A stretch of DNA of 48,656 nt from assembly GCA_030750465.1 (NCBI GenBank), contig JASMHZ010000007.1, forward strand, positions 1 through 48,656. The letters run 5' to 3'. The translations under genes and the position numbers were made by a program. Of this stretch, positions 19,461-29,135 are shown piece by piece. The stretch is from Candidatus Peribacteraceae bacterium (GTDB lineage: Bacteria > Patescibacteriota > Gracilibacteria > Peribacterales > Peribacteraceae). The notes under the pieces were generated by a model. That model made no database searches. It saw only the letters and a program-made list of their open reading frames with translations, and was not told the DNA's origin. Position 1 is the stretch's first letter; every line of letters starts with the position of its first letter.

Positions 19461-19514
19461 GCTATATCACACAAGGCACGGTTCATTAGTTCTAAGTTGT
19501 TCCAATACGGGGAG

Positions 19515-19550
19515 CCATATACCACTCGCACTTTGTGCTCGGGTATATGG
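19515..19550. repeat. 36-nt hairpin element, copy 2
   Basis: CCATATACCACTCGCACTTTGTGCTCGGGTATATGG. Confidence 0.7.
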
Positions 19551-19665
19551 CGGCGCCAATCTTAAATTGAACTAAAAACTAATAAGCAAGTGGTATATGC
19601 CCTGAGCCCGAGGGCATGGAATGCCCGAGTGGTTTAGGGCAAACAATATGGTATAGTTATATGCT

Positions 19666-19932
19666 ATGTCTTTTTGGTATGTATATGTACTCAGGAGTGA
19701 ACGAGATAATAAGTTCTACATTGGCAATACCAATAATCTTAAGCGAAGAGTGTCTGAGCATCAGAAAGGCAAAAATACATCTACCTCAAAGCGTCTTCCT
19801 GTAGAACTTGTATATTTTGAAGGACACTTATCGAAAGAAGATGCTATTAGGAGAGAAAAGTATTTTAAGAGTGCAAAGGGTAAAACGACACTAAGGCAGA
19901 TGCTCAGGGAATCTTTAAAAAATGATTATTAA
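19666..19932 (+). CDS. GIY-YIG nuclease-domain protein
   Basis: WYVYVLRSERDNKFYIGNTNNLKRRVSEHQKG. Confidence 0.88.
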   Translation: MSFWYVYVLRSERDNKFYIGNTNNLKRRVSEHQKGKNTSTSKRLPVELVYFEGHLSKEDAIRREKYFKSAKGKTTLRQMLRESLKNDY

Positions 19933-19943
19933 GAATTCAATCC

Positions 19944-21353
19944 TTAAAACTCCACATTCCCCGGTGTACGCGCGAATGGAATCACATCTCGTATATTTTC
20001 CATGCCAGTTGCGTAAACCACTGTGCGTTCAAAACCAAGTCCGAATCCGGCGTGCGGAGTAGTTCCATATTTCCTCAGATCGCGATACCAGTAGTAGTCC
20101 TCTTTATTTAAGCCTGCTTCTTCGATTCTTTTATCCAATACATCCGGCCTCTCCTCGCGTTGAGATCCTCCGATAATTTCTCCAATGCCGGGAGCCAAAA
20201 CATCCATAGCTGCCACAGTCTTGTCATCATCATTTAGTCTCATATAAAAGGCTTTTATTTCCTTTGGATAATTCATCACTATCACGGGACTCTCGAAATG
20301 ATTTTCTGTCAGGTACCTTTCGTGTTCGGTTTGCAAATCTATGCCGTACTTAACAGGAAATTGGAATTTACCCTTTTTGGCAGGTTCTGATTTTTCCAAA
20401 ATCTTAATAGCTTCTTCGTATTCAATTCTTACAAAATCTGAGCTCACAAACTTTTGAAGTCGATCGATGCATCGTTCATCAATATGTTCTGTGAAGAAAT
20501 CCATGTCGTCAGGCCGTTCTTCAAGTAGTACGCGGAAGATGTACTTGAGTAGACCTTCGGCTAAATCAGCATTATCACTCAAGTCTGCAAAAGCAATCTC
20601 TGGTTCCACCATCCAAAATTCAGCCAAGTGTCTGGTTGTATTCGAATTCTCGGAGCGGAATGTTGGTCCGAATGTATAAACTTTGCTCATAGACTGCGCG
20701 AAACACTCCACGTTCAATTGGCCGGAGACTGTAAGGAAAGCTTCACGTCCGAAAAAGTCCGAAGAAAAATCTACAGAGCCGTCTTCCTTTTTAGGCGGCT
20801 TGAGAAGATCTAGCGTAGAAACACGAAACATATCTCCAGCTCCTTCACAGTCGCTTGCAGTAATGATCGGAGTGTTAATCCATAAAAATCCTTCATTCGA
20901 GAAGAAGTCATGAATAGCTTTAGCTAATGTATGTCTTGCGCGTGCTATGGCACCAAAAGTATTTGTTCGAGGTCGCAGGTGTGCAATCTCACGCAGGTAT
21001 TCGAAACTGTGATGCTTTGGCTGCAACGGATATTCCTCAGGATTTTCTATATTACCGATAACTTCAATACTCTCGGCAACCAATTCACATGATTGCCCTT
21101 TGCCTTTCGAAGAGACCAACTTACCGGTAGCAATTATTGAACACCCCGTGGTCAGATGCATTATTTCCTCTTCGTAATTTGGCAAATCATTCTTAGCTAC
21201 TATCTGGAGCGGGTCAAAACAAGACCCATCAGAAAGATGTATAAAAGAAAGACCCGCCTTGGAATCCCTTCTGGTCCGCACCCATCCCTTTACAGTAATG
21301 TTTGTGTCCAAGAGCTTCTTGTCCGAAATTGCTTCATGAATAGTCATAAGCAT
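19944..21353 (-). CDS. asnS: asparaginyl-tRNA synthetase
   Basis: [49 protein letters not shown]. Confidence 0.93.
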   Translation of the reverse strand: MLMTIHEAISDKKLLDTNITVKGWVRTRRDSKAGLSFIHLSDGSCFDPLQIVAKNDLPNYEEEIMHLTTGCSIIATGKLVSSKGKGQSCELVAESIEVIGNIENPEEYPLQPKHHSFEYLREIAHLRPRTNTFGAIARARHTLAKAIHDFFSNEGFLWINTPIITASDCEGAGDMFRVSTLDLLKPPKKEDGSVDFSSDFFGREAFLTVSGQLNVECFAQSMSKVYTFGPTFRSENSNTTRHLAEFWMVEPEIAFADLSDNADLAEGLLKYIFRVLLEERPDDMDFFTEHIDERCIDRLQKFVSSDFVRIEYEEAIKILEKSEPAKKGKFQFPVKYGIDLQTEHERYLTENHFESPVIVMNYPKEIKAFYMRLNDDDKTVAAMDVLAPGIGEIIGGSQREERPDVLDKRIEEAGLNKEDYYWYRDLRKYGTTPHAGFGLGFERTVVYATGMENIRDVIPFARTPGNVEF

Positions 21354-21465
21354 GCATATCCTGCCATAAGATGCGCCAATGTGGCAAATATTAGGATATA
21401 TTCGGCAAAATGGTGTGATTGAGCATATATCAAAAATATAGTATAATAGTAGTGGTTATACCAAT

Positions 21466-21741
21466 ATGAACCTCAATTACTTAATTCAAACCAGTCCTCT
21501 GCTTAGCGAGGAGCAAAAAGCATCTCTTATCATGATGTTGCCTGCTTTAAATGAAGAGCAAGAGAGCAAGCTTACCAAAATCATGGAATCACAAGATGAG
21601 CTCTTGATTAAAGAAATGGAAGAAATCATAGAGCAGGCTACCGAGTCGCAGGATTTTGAAGCATTGCAGAAAATCAATTTAAGCTTAGCTCCGCATGCGC
21701 AAGGTGTAGCTGATAATCCGAAATTCGATTCACAAAAATAA
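21466..21741 (+). CDS. hypothetical helical protein
   Basis: 91-aa ORF, 2 nt upstream of the next CDS. Confidence 0.5.
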   Translation: MNLNYLIQTSPLLSEEQKASLIMMLPALNEEQESKLTKIMESQDELLIKEMEEIIEQATESQDFEALQKINLSLAPHAQGVADNPKFDSQK

Positions 21742-21742
21742 A

Positions 21743-22606
21743 ATGCCAAGTCCAGAATTTAGTAGCGGTAGACGATACGAAGATTCTCGTGAGTCACAGG
21801 AAAAGGTTAATCCCTTTGAGATGAAAGTATATCTATCTCGCGCTGTAGCTATTAATAATTTGAGCTGCATTAGGTGCCATACGAATGATTCTAGTGAAAT
21901 GCAAACAAGGTTTAGTTTAAGTGAAATGTTCAAGGAACATGATAAGAAATTAGCCGCATTAGGGAAACAAAAGAAGGCTCGTGAGGAAAAAGAAATTAAC
22001 GACTTTATAGCAGATTTCGAGAGCTCCCCCGACACCCCAGCGGCTCTTTTTAAGTTTTGCAAATGCTCGCAAGACGAAATGGAATCTATGTCTTATTTTG
22101 CAAAGTACTGTCCTGGTTTTAATAAGGAAAATCTGATTAAGCATTTGAAAACAATAAAACCTGATAAAGTAGCATTGATAGATAGAATTCAACTCAGCGA
22201 AGCCCACTTCACAAGTACTGAGAATTACTTAAAAAATTACCTGGAAAAAGCAGGCCAGCTCAGTCTGGATGAATTGTGCAAAGAGGATCAAAGTAAATTG
22301 GATTATTCTGAAGTATCATACAAGGCTGTCAGGGATACAGTTCGACTTAATGCAGCACCTTTTAATGCCGCATTAAGCTATTTTGGCAATAGGCGATTGA
22401 AATCAACTATTAGCAATATTTCAAAACAGAGAAATCTTCCTGACGATAGGCTAGCAAAAATCCAAAATAATCAGATTTACAAACCTGAATTAGAAGAAAA
22501 AGAAGAGATTGGGCAACATATTGCCAGGGTCCATTTATCGGATGGCCCGTACCCAAAACGCCGTTTCTTTTTATTGAATCTGAAAAATCAATCGCTTCTG
22601 GTTTAG
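21743..22606 (+). CDS. hypothetical protein, 287 aa
   Basis: ORF in tandem with the preceding gene. Confidence 0.5.
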   Translation: MPSPEFSSGRRYEDSRESQEKVNPFEMKVYLSRAVAINNLSCIRCHTNDSSEMQTRFSLSEMFKEHDKKLAALGKQKKAREEKEINDFIADFESSPDTPAALFKFCKCSQDEMESMSYFAKYCPGFNKENLIKHLKTIKPDKVALIDRIQLSEAHFTSTENYLKNYLEKAGQLSLDELCKEDQSKLDYSEVSYKAVRDTVRLNAAPFNAALSYFGNRRLKSTISNISKQRNLPDDRLAKIQNNQIYKPELEEKEEIGQHIARVHLSDGPYPKRRFFLLNLKNQSLLV

Positions 22607-22703
22607 GTCGATCTGGCATAGGAGACCCACCCTACCCTTCTGTATTTTGGATTGCAAGATTATCAGTACTTAAGATTCTCAGATCTATAGTACAATAAAC
22701 TCC

Positions 22704-24551
22704 GTGAAATCCCTTAACCCCTGGTTTCGCATTGCAGGCGTGTTCATTGCAGGTAGCTTGATCTATCTGTTTTGTCTTGCATATCTGCAACCAAGTTTTT
22801 CCGATGTTCAATATCGAGTATTGGAAAAAACTAAAGTGAACGGTGTTGATTATTTGGCGAAGTACCCGGTCCTTGATTTTGAACCCAAAAAGTTGAGTGA
22901 ACCACCTTTTAGATCAAGTACGGGATCTTCGCTATTCGAGATTTCAATGAAAATGAATGCAAGAACATTATATCCGAGAGTTTTTGCAATTGAAGTCAAT
23001 AATTGCCTTTTGGGGATAGATGTAAACGCAGAGGAGCAAGAATTTGATGGCAAGAGTTGTCTATCTCCTTTTCTGCATCACATAAAATTTTCCCGTAGTT
23101 TCCATGAGGGAGAGAATTTCGTTGTAATAATAGCTAAGAATCATGGTGGAAGAGGAAGTGTATATATAAATGCTTCATACAAGGATCCTATTGTCTTTGG
23201 TCTCCATGCTTGTTATTTGTTATTCCTATGTCTTATCGCATATCTCATTCTTTCAAAAGTGCGAAAAAAAGAAATTCGAACTCTATATTCAATTGTTTTC
23301 GGAGGTACGATTCTTAGATATATATATTCAATAACAACTCCTTTTCTTGTAAGAGAATTTGATGCCCCTGGTCATTTGCAGTATATCCGGTATTTACATC
23401 AGAATTGGTTTTTGATACCACCAGCAAATGCCGGCTGGGAATATTCACAACCCCCTCTTTATTACTGGCTTGCTTCGTTATTTTCTTTGCCAGCAAAATT
23501 TTTTGGAACGGATATGACGGTTATTACTAGCTTGAGGATTTTTTCTTTTATCTTGTCCATTCTGGTCTTGTGCATATCAGTATGGCTTGCACAAATGCTA
23601 TTTAAAGAAAGGAATAGCCTCTGGAAGAAGTGTGTATTTGTTTCTGTATTTGCAGTGCTGCCGGGAATTGTTTTCCTGGCAACCAGAGTTTCGAACGATA
23701 CGATGTTTCTTTTTATCGGAATGCTCTTCTTTGCATTTTTATTAAGGTGGTGGAAAGAAGGAAGGAAAAAAGATCTATATACATGCTTCGTACTACTGGG
23801 CTTATGCTTGTTAACAAAGAATAACAGTATTGCTTTGATCCCTGTTGTTTTAGTAACAATTTTGTTAAAAAAGAAAATTTCACGGAAACTAGTTCTTAAG
23901 TACTTCGTGATGTGTGCGGTGATCATTAGCCTTATGGCAGGTTGGCTTTATGCTATACGAATTGTTACACAAGGTGAGTTTAATATTGTTGGAAATATTC
24001 GCATGGTGAATCCGGCGCATCGAAGGGATATTAAGCCTTCAGATTTCATTAAATTTAGATTATCTGAAGTTTTAAATTATCCTTATCATAATCCATGGAA
24101 TGGCAGCAAAGAGGAAAAATATTATTGGGAAGTCCTATTGAAATCTGTGTTTACCGGGGGATGGAATATGGGTGAGAGAGTTCGCAGCACTGTGGGAGTA
24201 ATTCATATTATCAACTCTGTCTTATTGCTTGTTGTAGTATTGGCTCTTGCAAAAGGTTTTATTGTGTCTCCAAGAAAAAATGTCCCATTATGGGCTTTGC
24301 TTATATTCCTGATACTCGCCCAGATTGGCATTGTAACCAAGGAAAGATTCCTTGGTCTGCAAAAATTCCGTTATGTTACTTTGATTACAATACCTGTTAC
24401 GTATTACTTTATAGCTGGCCTAAATATGCTGGATCCTAGAATCAGACGTCTATTATTGTGGCTATTTTGGATTTTTGTCGTTCTTTGCGTATTCCACACA
24501 TTTGTGGTGATTTCTTCTCATACAGTATGGCTCTCGCATCCAGAAAGTTAA
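22704..24551 (+). CDS. GT-C family membrane glycosyltransferase, paralog 1
   Basis: EFDAPGHLQYIRYLHQ, QPPLYYW, multi-pass; nearly identical to the next gene over long stretches. Confidence 0.75.
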   Translation: MKSLNPWFRIAGVFIAGSLIYLFCLAYLQPSFSDVQYRVLEKTKVNGVDYLAKYPVLDFEPKKLSEPPFRSSTGSSLFEISMKMNARTLYPRVFAIEVNNCLLGIDVNAEEQEFDGKSCLSPFLHHIKFSRSFHEGENFVVIIAKNHGGRGSVYINASYKDPIVFGLHACYLLFLCLIAYLILSKVRKKEIRTLYSIVFGGTILRYIYSITTPFLVREFDAPGHLQYIRYLHQNWFLIPPANAGWEYSQPPLYYWLASLFSLPAKFFGTDMTVITSLRIFSFILSILVLCISVWLAQMLFKERNSLWKKCVFVSVFAVLPGIVFLATRVSNDTMFLFIGMLFFAFLLRWWKEGRKKDLYTCFVLLGLCLLTKNNSIALIPVVLVTILLKKKISRKLVLKYFVMCAVIISLMAGWLYAIRIVTQGEFNIVGNIRMVNPAHRRDIKPSDFIKFRLSEVLNYPYHNPWNGSKEEKYYWEVLLKSVFTGGWNMGERVRSTVGVIHIINSVLLLVVVLALAKGFIVSPRKNVPLWALLIFLILAQIGIVTKERFLGLQKFRYVTLITIPVTYYFIAGLNMLDPRIRRLLLWLFWIFVVLCVFHTFVVISSHTVWLSHPES

Positions 24552-26353
24552 TCTTCTCAGGCGTATTCATTGCAGGTAGCTTGATCTATCTGTTTTGCCT
24601 TGCATATCTGCAACCTAGTTTTTCTGATGTTCAATATCGCACTATAGAAACAACTAAAGTGAACGGTGTTGATTATATAGCGAAGTACTCAGTCTTTACA
24701 TCTGAATCCAAAAAATTGGATGAGCCACCTTTTATAATTAATAGTGGATATTCTCTGTTTGAGGTTTCAATGAAAATGCATGCAAGAGCCATACATCCCA
24801 GAATTTATGAAATAAAAGTTGACGATTGCCTTTTGGGAATAGATATAAATGCAGAAGAGCAAGAAATTGTGAGTAGGAGTTGTCTGTATCCCTTTCCGCA
24901 TCATATAGACTTTTCCCGCAGTTTCCATGAGGGAGAAAATTCTGTTGTTATGATAGCAAGGAATAATGGTGGAAGAGGAAGTGTATATATAAATACTTCA
25001 TACAAAGACCCAATTGTCTTTGGTCTTCATACTTGTTACTTCTTATTCCTATGTCTTATAGCATATTTGATTATTTCAAAAGTGCGAAAAAAAGAAATTC
25101 GAATTCTATATTCAATTGTTTTTGGGGGTATATTTCTTAGGTTCATATATTTAATAACAACGCCTTTTCTTGTAAGAGAATACGATACTTCTGGTCATTT
25201 GCAGTATATACGGTATTTACATCAGCATTGGTTTTGGATACCGTCCGCAAATGCTGGTTGGGAATATTCACAACCTCCTCTTTACTATTGGCTTGCTTCG
25301 TTATTTTCTTTGCCAGCAAAAATTTTTGGAACGGATATGGCAATTATTACCAGCTTGAGAATTTTTTCTTTTATCTTGTCCATTCTGGTCTTGTTCATAT
25401 CAGTATGGCTTGCACAAATGCTATTTAAAGAAAGGAATAGTCTATGGAAGAAATGTATATTTGTTTCTGTATTTGCAGTGCTGCCGGGAATTGTTTTCCT
25501 GGCAACCAGAGTTTCGAACGATACGATGTTTCTTTTTGTTGGGATGCTCTTCTTTGCATTTTTATTAAGGTGGTGGAAAGAGGGAAAACAAAAAGATCTA
25601 TATACCTGCTTCGTACTACTAGGCTTATGCTTGTTAACAAAGAATAACAGTATTGCCTTGATCCCCGTTGTTTTTGTAACAATTCTGTTAAAAAAGAAAA
25701 TTACATGGAAACAAGTTCTCAAATACTTCGTGATATGTGCGGTAATTATTAGCCTTATGGTGGGTTGGCTTTATGCTAAACGAATTGTTACACAAGGTGA
25801 GTTTAAAATTGTCGGAAATGTTGATATGGTGACTCACAAACTTAAGGTGGATATTAAACCTTCAAATTTTATTACATATAAATTAACCGAAGTATTGAAG
25901 AAGCCCTATCATTATTCATTTAATGATGAAACAAGAAGAATGATTTATTGGGAAGTTCTTTTGAAATCCACGTTTACCGGAGAATGGAATATGGGAGAAA
26001 GAGTACATAGCATTATGAGGGTAATTCATACTGTCAATTCTGTCTTATTGCTTGTTGTAGTATTGGCTCTTGCACAAGGTTTTATTGTGTCTCCAAGAAA
26101 AAATGCTCCATTATGGGCTTTGCTTATATTCCTGATACTCGCCCAAATTGGCATTGTAGCCAAGGAAGGATTCAACGGTCTGCAAAAATTCCGTTATGTT
26201 ACTTTGATCACAATACCTGTTACGTATTACTTCGTAGCTGGTCTAAGTATGCTGGATCCTAGAATCAGACGTCTATTATTGTGGCTATTTTGGTTCTTTG
26301 TATTACTTTGCATAATTTTTACGTTTGTGGTTATTGCTTCCAATAGAAGATGA
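24527..26353 (+). CDS. GT-C family membrane glycosyltransferase, paralog 2
   Basis: Tandem duplicate of paralog 1; start overlaps its 3' end. Confidence 0.75.
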   Translation: MALASRKLIFSGVFIAGSLIYLFCLAYLQPSFSDVQYRTIETTKVNGVDYIAKYSVFTSESKKLDEPPFIINSGYSLFEVSMKMHARAIHPRIYEIKVDDCLLGIDINAEEQEIVSRSCLYPFPHHIDFSRSFHEGENSVVMIARNNGGRGSVYINTSYKDPIVFGLHTCYFLFLCLIAYLIISKVRKKEIRILYSIVFGGIFLRFIYLITTPFLVREYDTSGHLQYIRYLHQHWFWIPSANAGWEYSQPPLYYWLASLFSLPAKIFGTDMAIITSLRIFSFILSILVLFISVWLAQMLFKERNSLWKKCIFVSVFAVLPGIVFLATRVSNDTMFLFVGMLFFAFLLRWWKEGKQKDLYTCFVLLGLCLLTKNNSIALIPVVFVTILLKKKITWKQVLKYFVICAVIISLMVGWLYAKRIVTQGEFKIVGNVDMVTHKLKVDIKPSNFITYKLTEVLKKPYHYSFNDETRRMIYWEVLLKSTFTGEWNMGERVHSIMRVIHTVNSVLLLVVVLALAQGFIVSPRKNAPLWALLIFLILAQIGIVAKEGFNGLQKFRYVTLITIPVTYYFVAGLSMLDPRIRRLLLWLFWFFVLLCIIFTFVVIASNRR

Positions 26354-27783
26354 TTACCAAAATGAATAAGCTCAGCATCGCAGGCATATTCATTGCAGGT
26401 AGTTTGATCTATCTGTTTTGTCTTGCATATCTGCAACCAAAAGATCCAATTGTCTTTGGTGTTCATGCTTGTTACTTGTTATTCCTATGCCTTTTCGCGT
26501 GTTTGATTCTTTCAAAAGTCAGGAATAAAGAAATCCGAATTTTATACTCAATTGTTTTCGGGGGTATATTGCTTAGATTTATATACTCAATATCTACCCC
26601 ATTTTTTGTAAGAGCATATGATGTAGCAGGGCATTTGCAATATATACATTATGTTCAAAATAATTGGTTATCAATACCAGAAATCCTCAGAGGATGGGAA
26701 TTCTTCCAGCCCCCAATCTATTACTGGCTAGCTTCATTATTTGTATTACCTGCTAAGTTATTTGGAACAAATGAAACTGTAATTAGCGGATTAAAGCTTT
26801 TTTCTTTTTCAATTTCTGTAGGCACTTTGCTATTGGCAATGTGGATAGCCAAAATGATCTTTGACACAAAAAAAGATTTCTGGAAAGTTTGTGTATTTAT
26901 ATCAATATTTGCAGTCCTGCCTGTAGTTGTATATCACACTACACGAAATTCCAATGACGTGATGTATTTTGCCGTTGCCCTCTTGTTTTTTGGATACTTG
27001 TGGAAATGGTGGACTAATTGCGAAAGCAAAGATCTCTATTTGGCGTTCATATTCCTGGGTCTGGGTCTGATTACAAAAGGTAATTCTATTCCTCTAATTG
27101 GAGTGATAGTTTTGTCTATACTTCTTAGAAAGCAAGTACAAACTCAAGAAAGAATAAAATATATATTGTTAGGCGCTTTGATTCTGTTTTTAATTTCCGG
27201 ATGGTATTACGGGTGTAGATATGCGTTCGAAGGTAATTTGCGAATCATCGGAAATGCAAACCAACTTAATAGAAAACTTATTATTGATATGAAACCATCA
27301 AATTTTCTTAAATTTAATTTTATAAAGGTTATAAAAACACCGTACAACAATGGTTGGTCAAGAGATTCAGACAGGCACTATTGGGAAGTATTTGTTAGAT
27401 CTGTATTCACAGGCCAATGGAATATGGGAGAGAAAGTGCATTCGGTTTCTCGAATACTCATCATTCTAAGTACGGTTTTAACGCTTATCATGCTTGCTTC
27501 CCTAGTGGGCAATTTGCTTTGGAGTCCGAGAGAAAATGTTCCTCTATGGTCCCTTTTAATAATGCTTTTTGCTGCGCATATAGGGATTGTGTATATAGAG
27601 AAAATTAATCCAACGCAATACATGCGTCTTATAACTCCAGTAATAATTCCAATGGCATTCTATTTGATCGATGGTGTTCGAATAATGCCTAAGTGCCTTA
27701 AGAAGCCTGCAATCGGTTTAATATGGTTATTCATAGCAATGTGTATTGTTCTATATGTTGCAGTTCTTACTGCAGAATATTGA
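26350..27783 (+). CDS. GT-C family membrane glycosyltransferase, paralog 3 lacking the N-terminal insert domain
   Basis: AGIFIAGSLIYLFCLAYLQP fused directly to KDPIVFGVHACYLLF; AYDVAGHLQYI, QPPIYYW. Confidence 0.75.
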   Translation: MITKMNKLSIAGIFIAGSLIYLFCLAYLQPKDPIVFGVHACYLLFLCLFACLILSKVRNKEIRILYSIVFGGILLRFIYSISTPFFVRAYDVAGHLQYIHYVQNNWLSIPEILRGWEFFQPPIYYWLASLFVLPAKLFGTNETVISGLKLFSFSISVGTLLLAMWIAKMIFDTKKDFWKVCVFISIFAVLPVVVYHTTRNSNDVMYFAVALLFFGYLWKWWTNCESKDLYLAFIFLGLGLITKGNSIPLIGVIVLSILLRKQVQTQERIKYILLGALILFLISGWYYGCRYAFEGNLRIIGNANQLNRKLIIDMKPSNFLKFNFIKVIKTPYNNGWSRDSDRHYWEVFVRSVFTGQWNMGEKVHSVSRILIILSTVLTLIMLASLVGNLLWSPRENVPLWSLLIMLFAAHIGIVYIEKINPTQYMRLITPVIIPMAFYLIDGVRIMPKCLKKPAIGLIWLFIAMCIVLYVAVLTAEY

Positions 27784-27796
27784 CGAATACTCTCAA

Positions 27797-29026
27797 CTAA
27801 CTCTTCGGAGGCATAAGCAACACGATCTCTCTGCCCACAAATTGATCTTTTCTTCTGTAGAAAAGTGAGAATCTTTTTGGATCCTCCGGTTCAATTTCTG
27901 GCGGCAAAGAAGGTCTGTAGTTTAGTTTTTCGATAGTCTTCCACACTTTTTCCAAGCGAACCCATCCTCCCTTCTGTTTCCAAGCAGGCCATGCGCAGAC
28001 AATTGGAACGCCGGGAAGCGATGAAGCTGTGTTTTCTAAAAAGTTGCACTGCAATTTTTCATTCTGAGTTTTCAATTTACTGGTTTCTTTCTGTGATGGG
28101 CGGGCAGACATAGGGGGACCGAGCGTAGTTTCGGTTACTATTACATCCGGAGGCTCTTTTAGATCAAAAGGCTTGAGCGCGTCATGTTTAAATACTTCTG
28201 ATGATACATCTTTTTTGAATATCTCTTCTTCTTTCCTAATCCAATCGATATTCTTCTTGCATCCGTTAACGGCCTTCATAGAAATATCAGAAGCCAGAAC
28301 AGGAAATTCTCTGATTAATGCTTCCATCGGAATAACTCCCGTACCGCAGAATGGATCTAGGATTGTAATTATATCGTTAGATTTATCGTTATTAGTTTCC
28401 CTTACCAAGAAGTCTCCGAAGTTTATCATTACTTGAGCAAGCTTAGGCGGAAGTAATCCGACTGTAGTATCCCGCACCGGTTTTTCCATATCACGTGTGG
28501 TGTACCAGTCTATATCTTGGGCTGCGATTGTTTTTCCAATCCAAAGTATTCGGCTTTCCTCCTCTCCAATGTGCATCAGCACAAGTTCACATCCGCCTTT
28601 CCCGTCAATAAGTTCAGCTTCATGCAAAACGGCTGTAGCTGCCGGTTTCTTCTCGCTACCTACATATCTGCATCCGCACCCTTCATCTTTGCATCTTTTT
28701 TTGCATCTTCTATATATAGTTCCAATCATTGATCGCGGTATATGCATTGTTCTTAGACTGAATGTAATTTTGCCACGTTTGCTTTTTATTTCATTAAGCA
28801 AAACCTGTGGAATATCATCTAGAGTCAACGATTCTTCCGTTACACGCTGGGCAATAAGCATTGTTCCGCCCAGCTCATCCAAAAAACTTTGATCTATCTT
28901 TTCCGAAGTATTAAAAAGTGCGATCCTATTATCAATAACCTCACCCAAAGAGAAATCCTCCAAGGTTGCCGAAAGCTCAGCTATAGAGATCTGAGGTTGA
29001 TGACCTAGGAAGGCTGCATAACGCAT
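27797..29026 (-). CDS. THUMP/UPF0020-type RNA methyltransferase
   Basis: ILDPFCGTGVIPMEALIR, LASDISMKAVNGCKKNI. Confidence 0.75.
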   Translation of the reverse strand: MRYAAFLGHQPQISIAELSATLEDFSLGEVIDNRIALFNTSEKIDQSFLDELGGTMLIAQRVTEESLTLDDIPQVLLNEIKSKRGKITFSLRTMHIPRSMIGTIYRRCKKRCKDEGCGCRYVGSEKKPAATAVLHEAELIDGKGGCELVLMHIGEEESRILWIGKTIAAQDIDWYTTRDMEKPVRDTTVGLLPPKLAQVMINFGDFLVRETNNDKSNDIITILDPFCGTGVIPMEALIREFPVLASDISMKAVNGCKKNIDWIRKEEEIFKKDVSSEVFKHDALKPFDLKEPPDVIVTETTLGPPMSARPSQKETSKLKTQNEKLQCNFLENTASSLPGVPIVCAWPAWKQKGGWVRLEKVWKTIEKLNYRPSLPPEIEPEDPKRFSLFYRRKDQFVGREIVLLMPPKS

Positions 29027-29066
29027 AGAATCAGTTTACAATGTTTTACAAAAATAATGAAGCTTT

Positions 29067-29135
29067 AAGTGAATAGTGAATAATAAAAAGGAATTCCTTC
29101 ACTATTCACTTTTCACTTTTAACTATTCACTTTCT
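29067..29135. repeat. 7-nt-period repeat array, inverted (GTGAATA family)
   Basis: AAGTGAATAGTGAA and TTCACTATTCACTT around a short spacer. Confidence 0.8.

Noticed and set aside
23462-23926. Antisense ORFs within the GT-C genes (also 25285..25722, 25425..25682)
   Set aside because: They mirror the duplicated sense genes and have no independent protein features.
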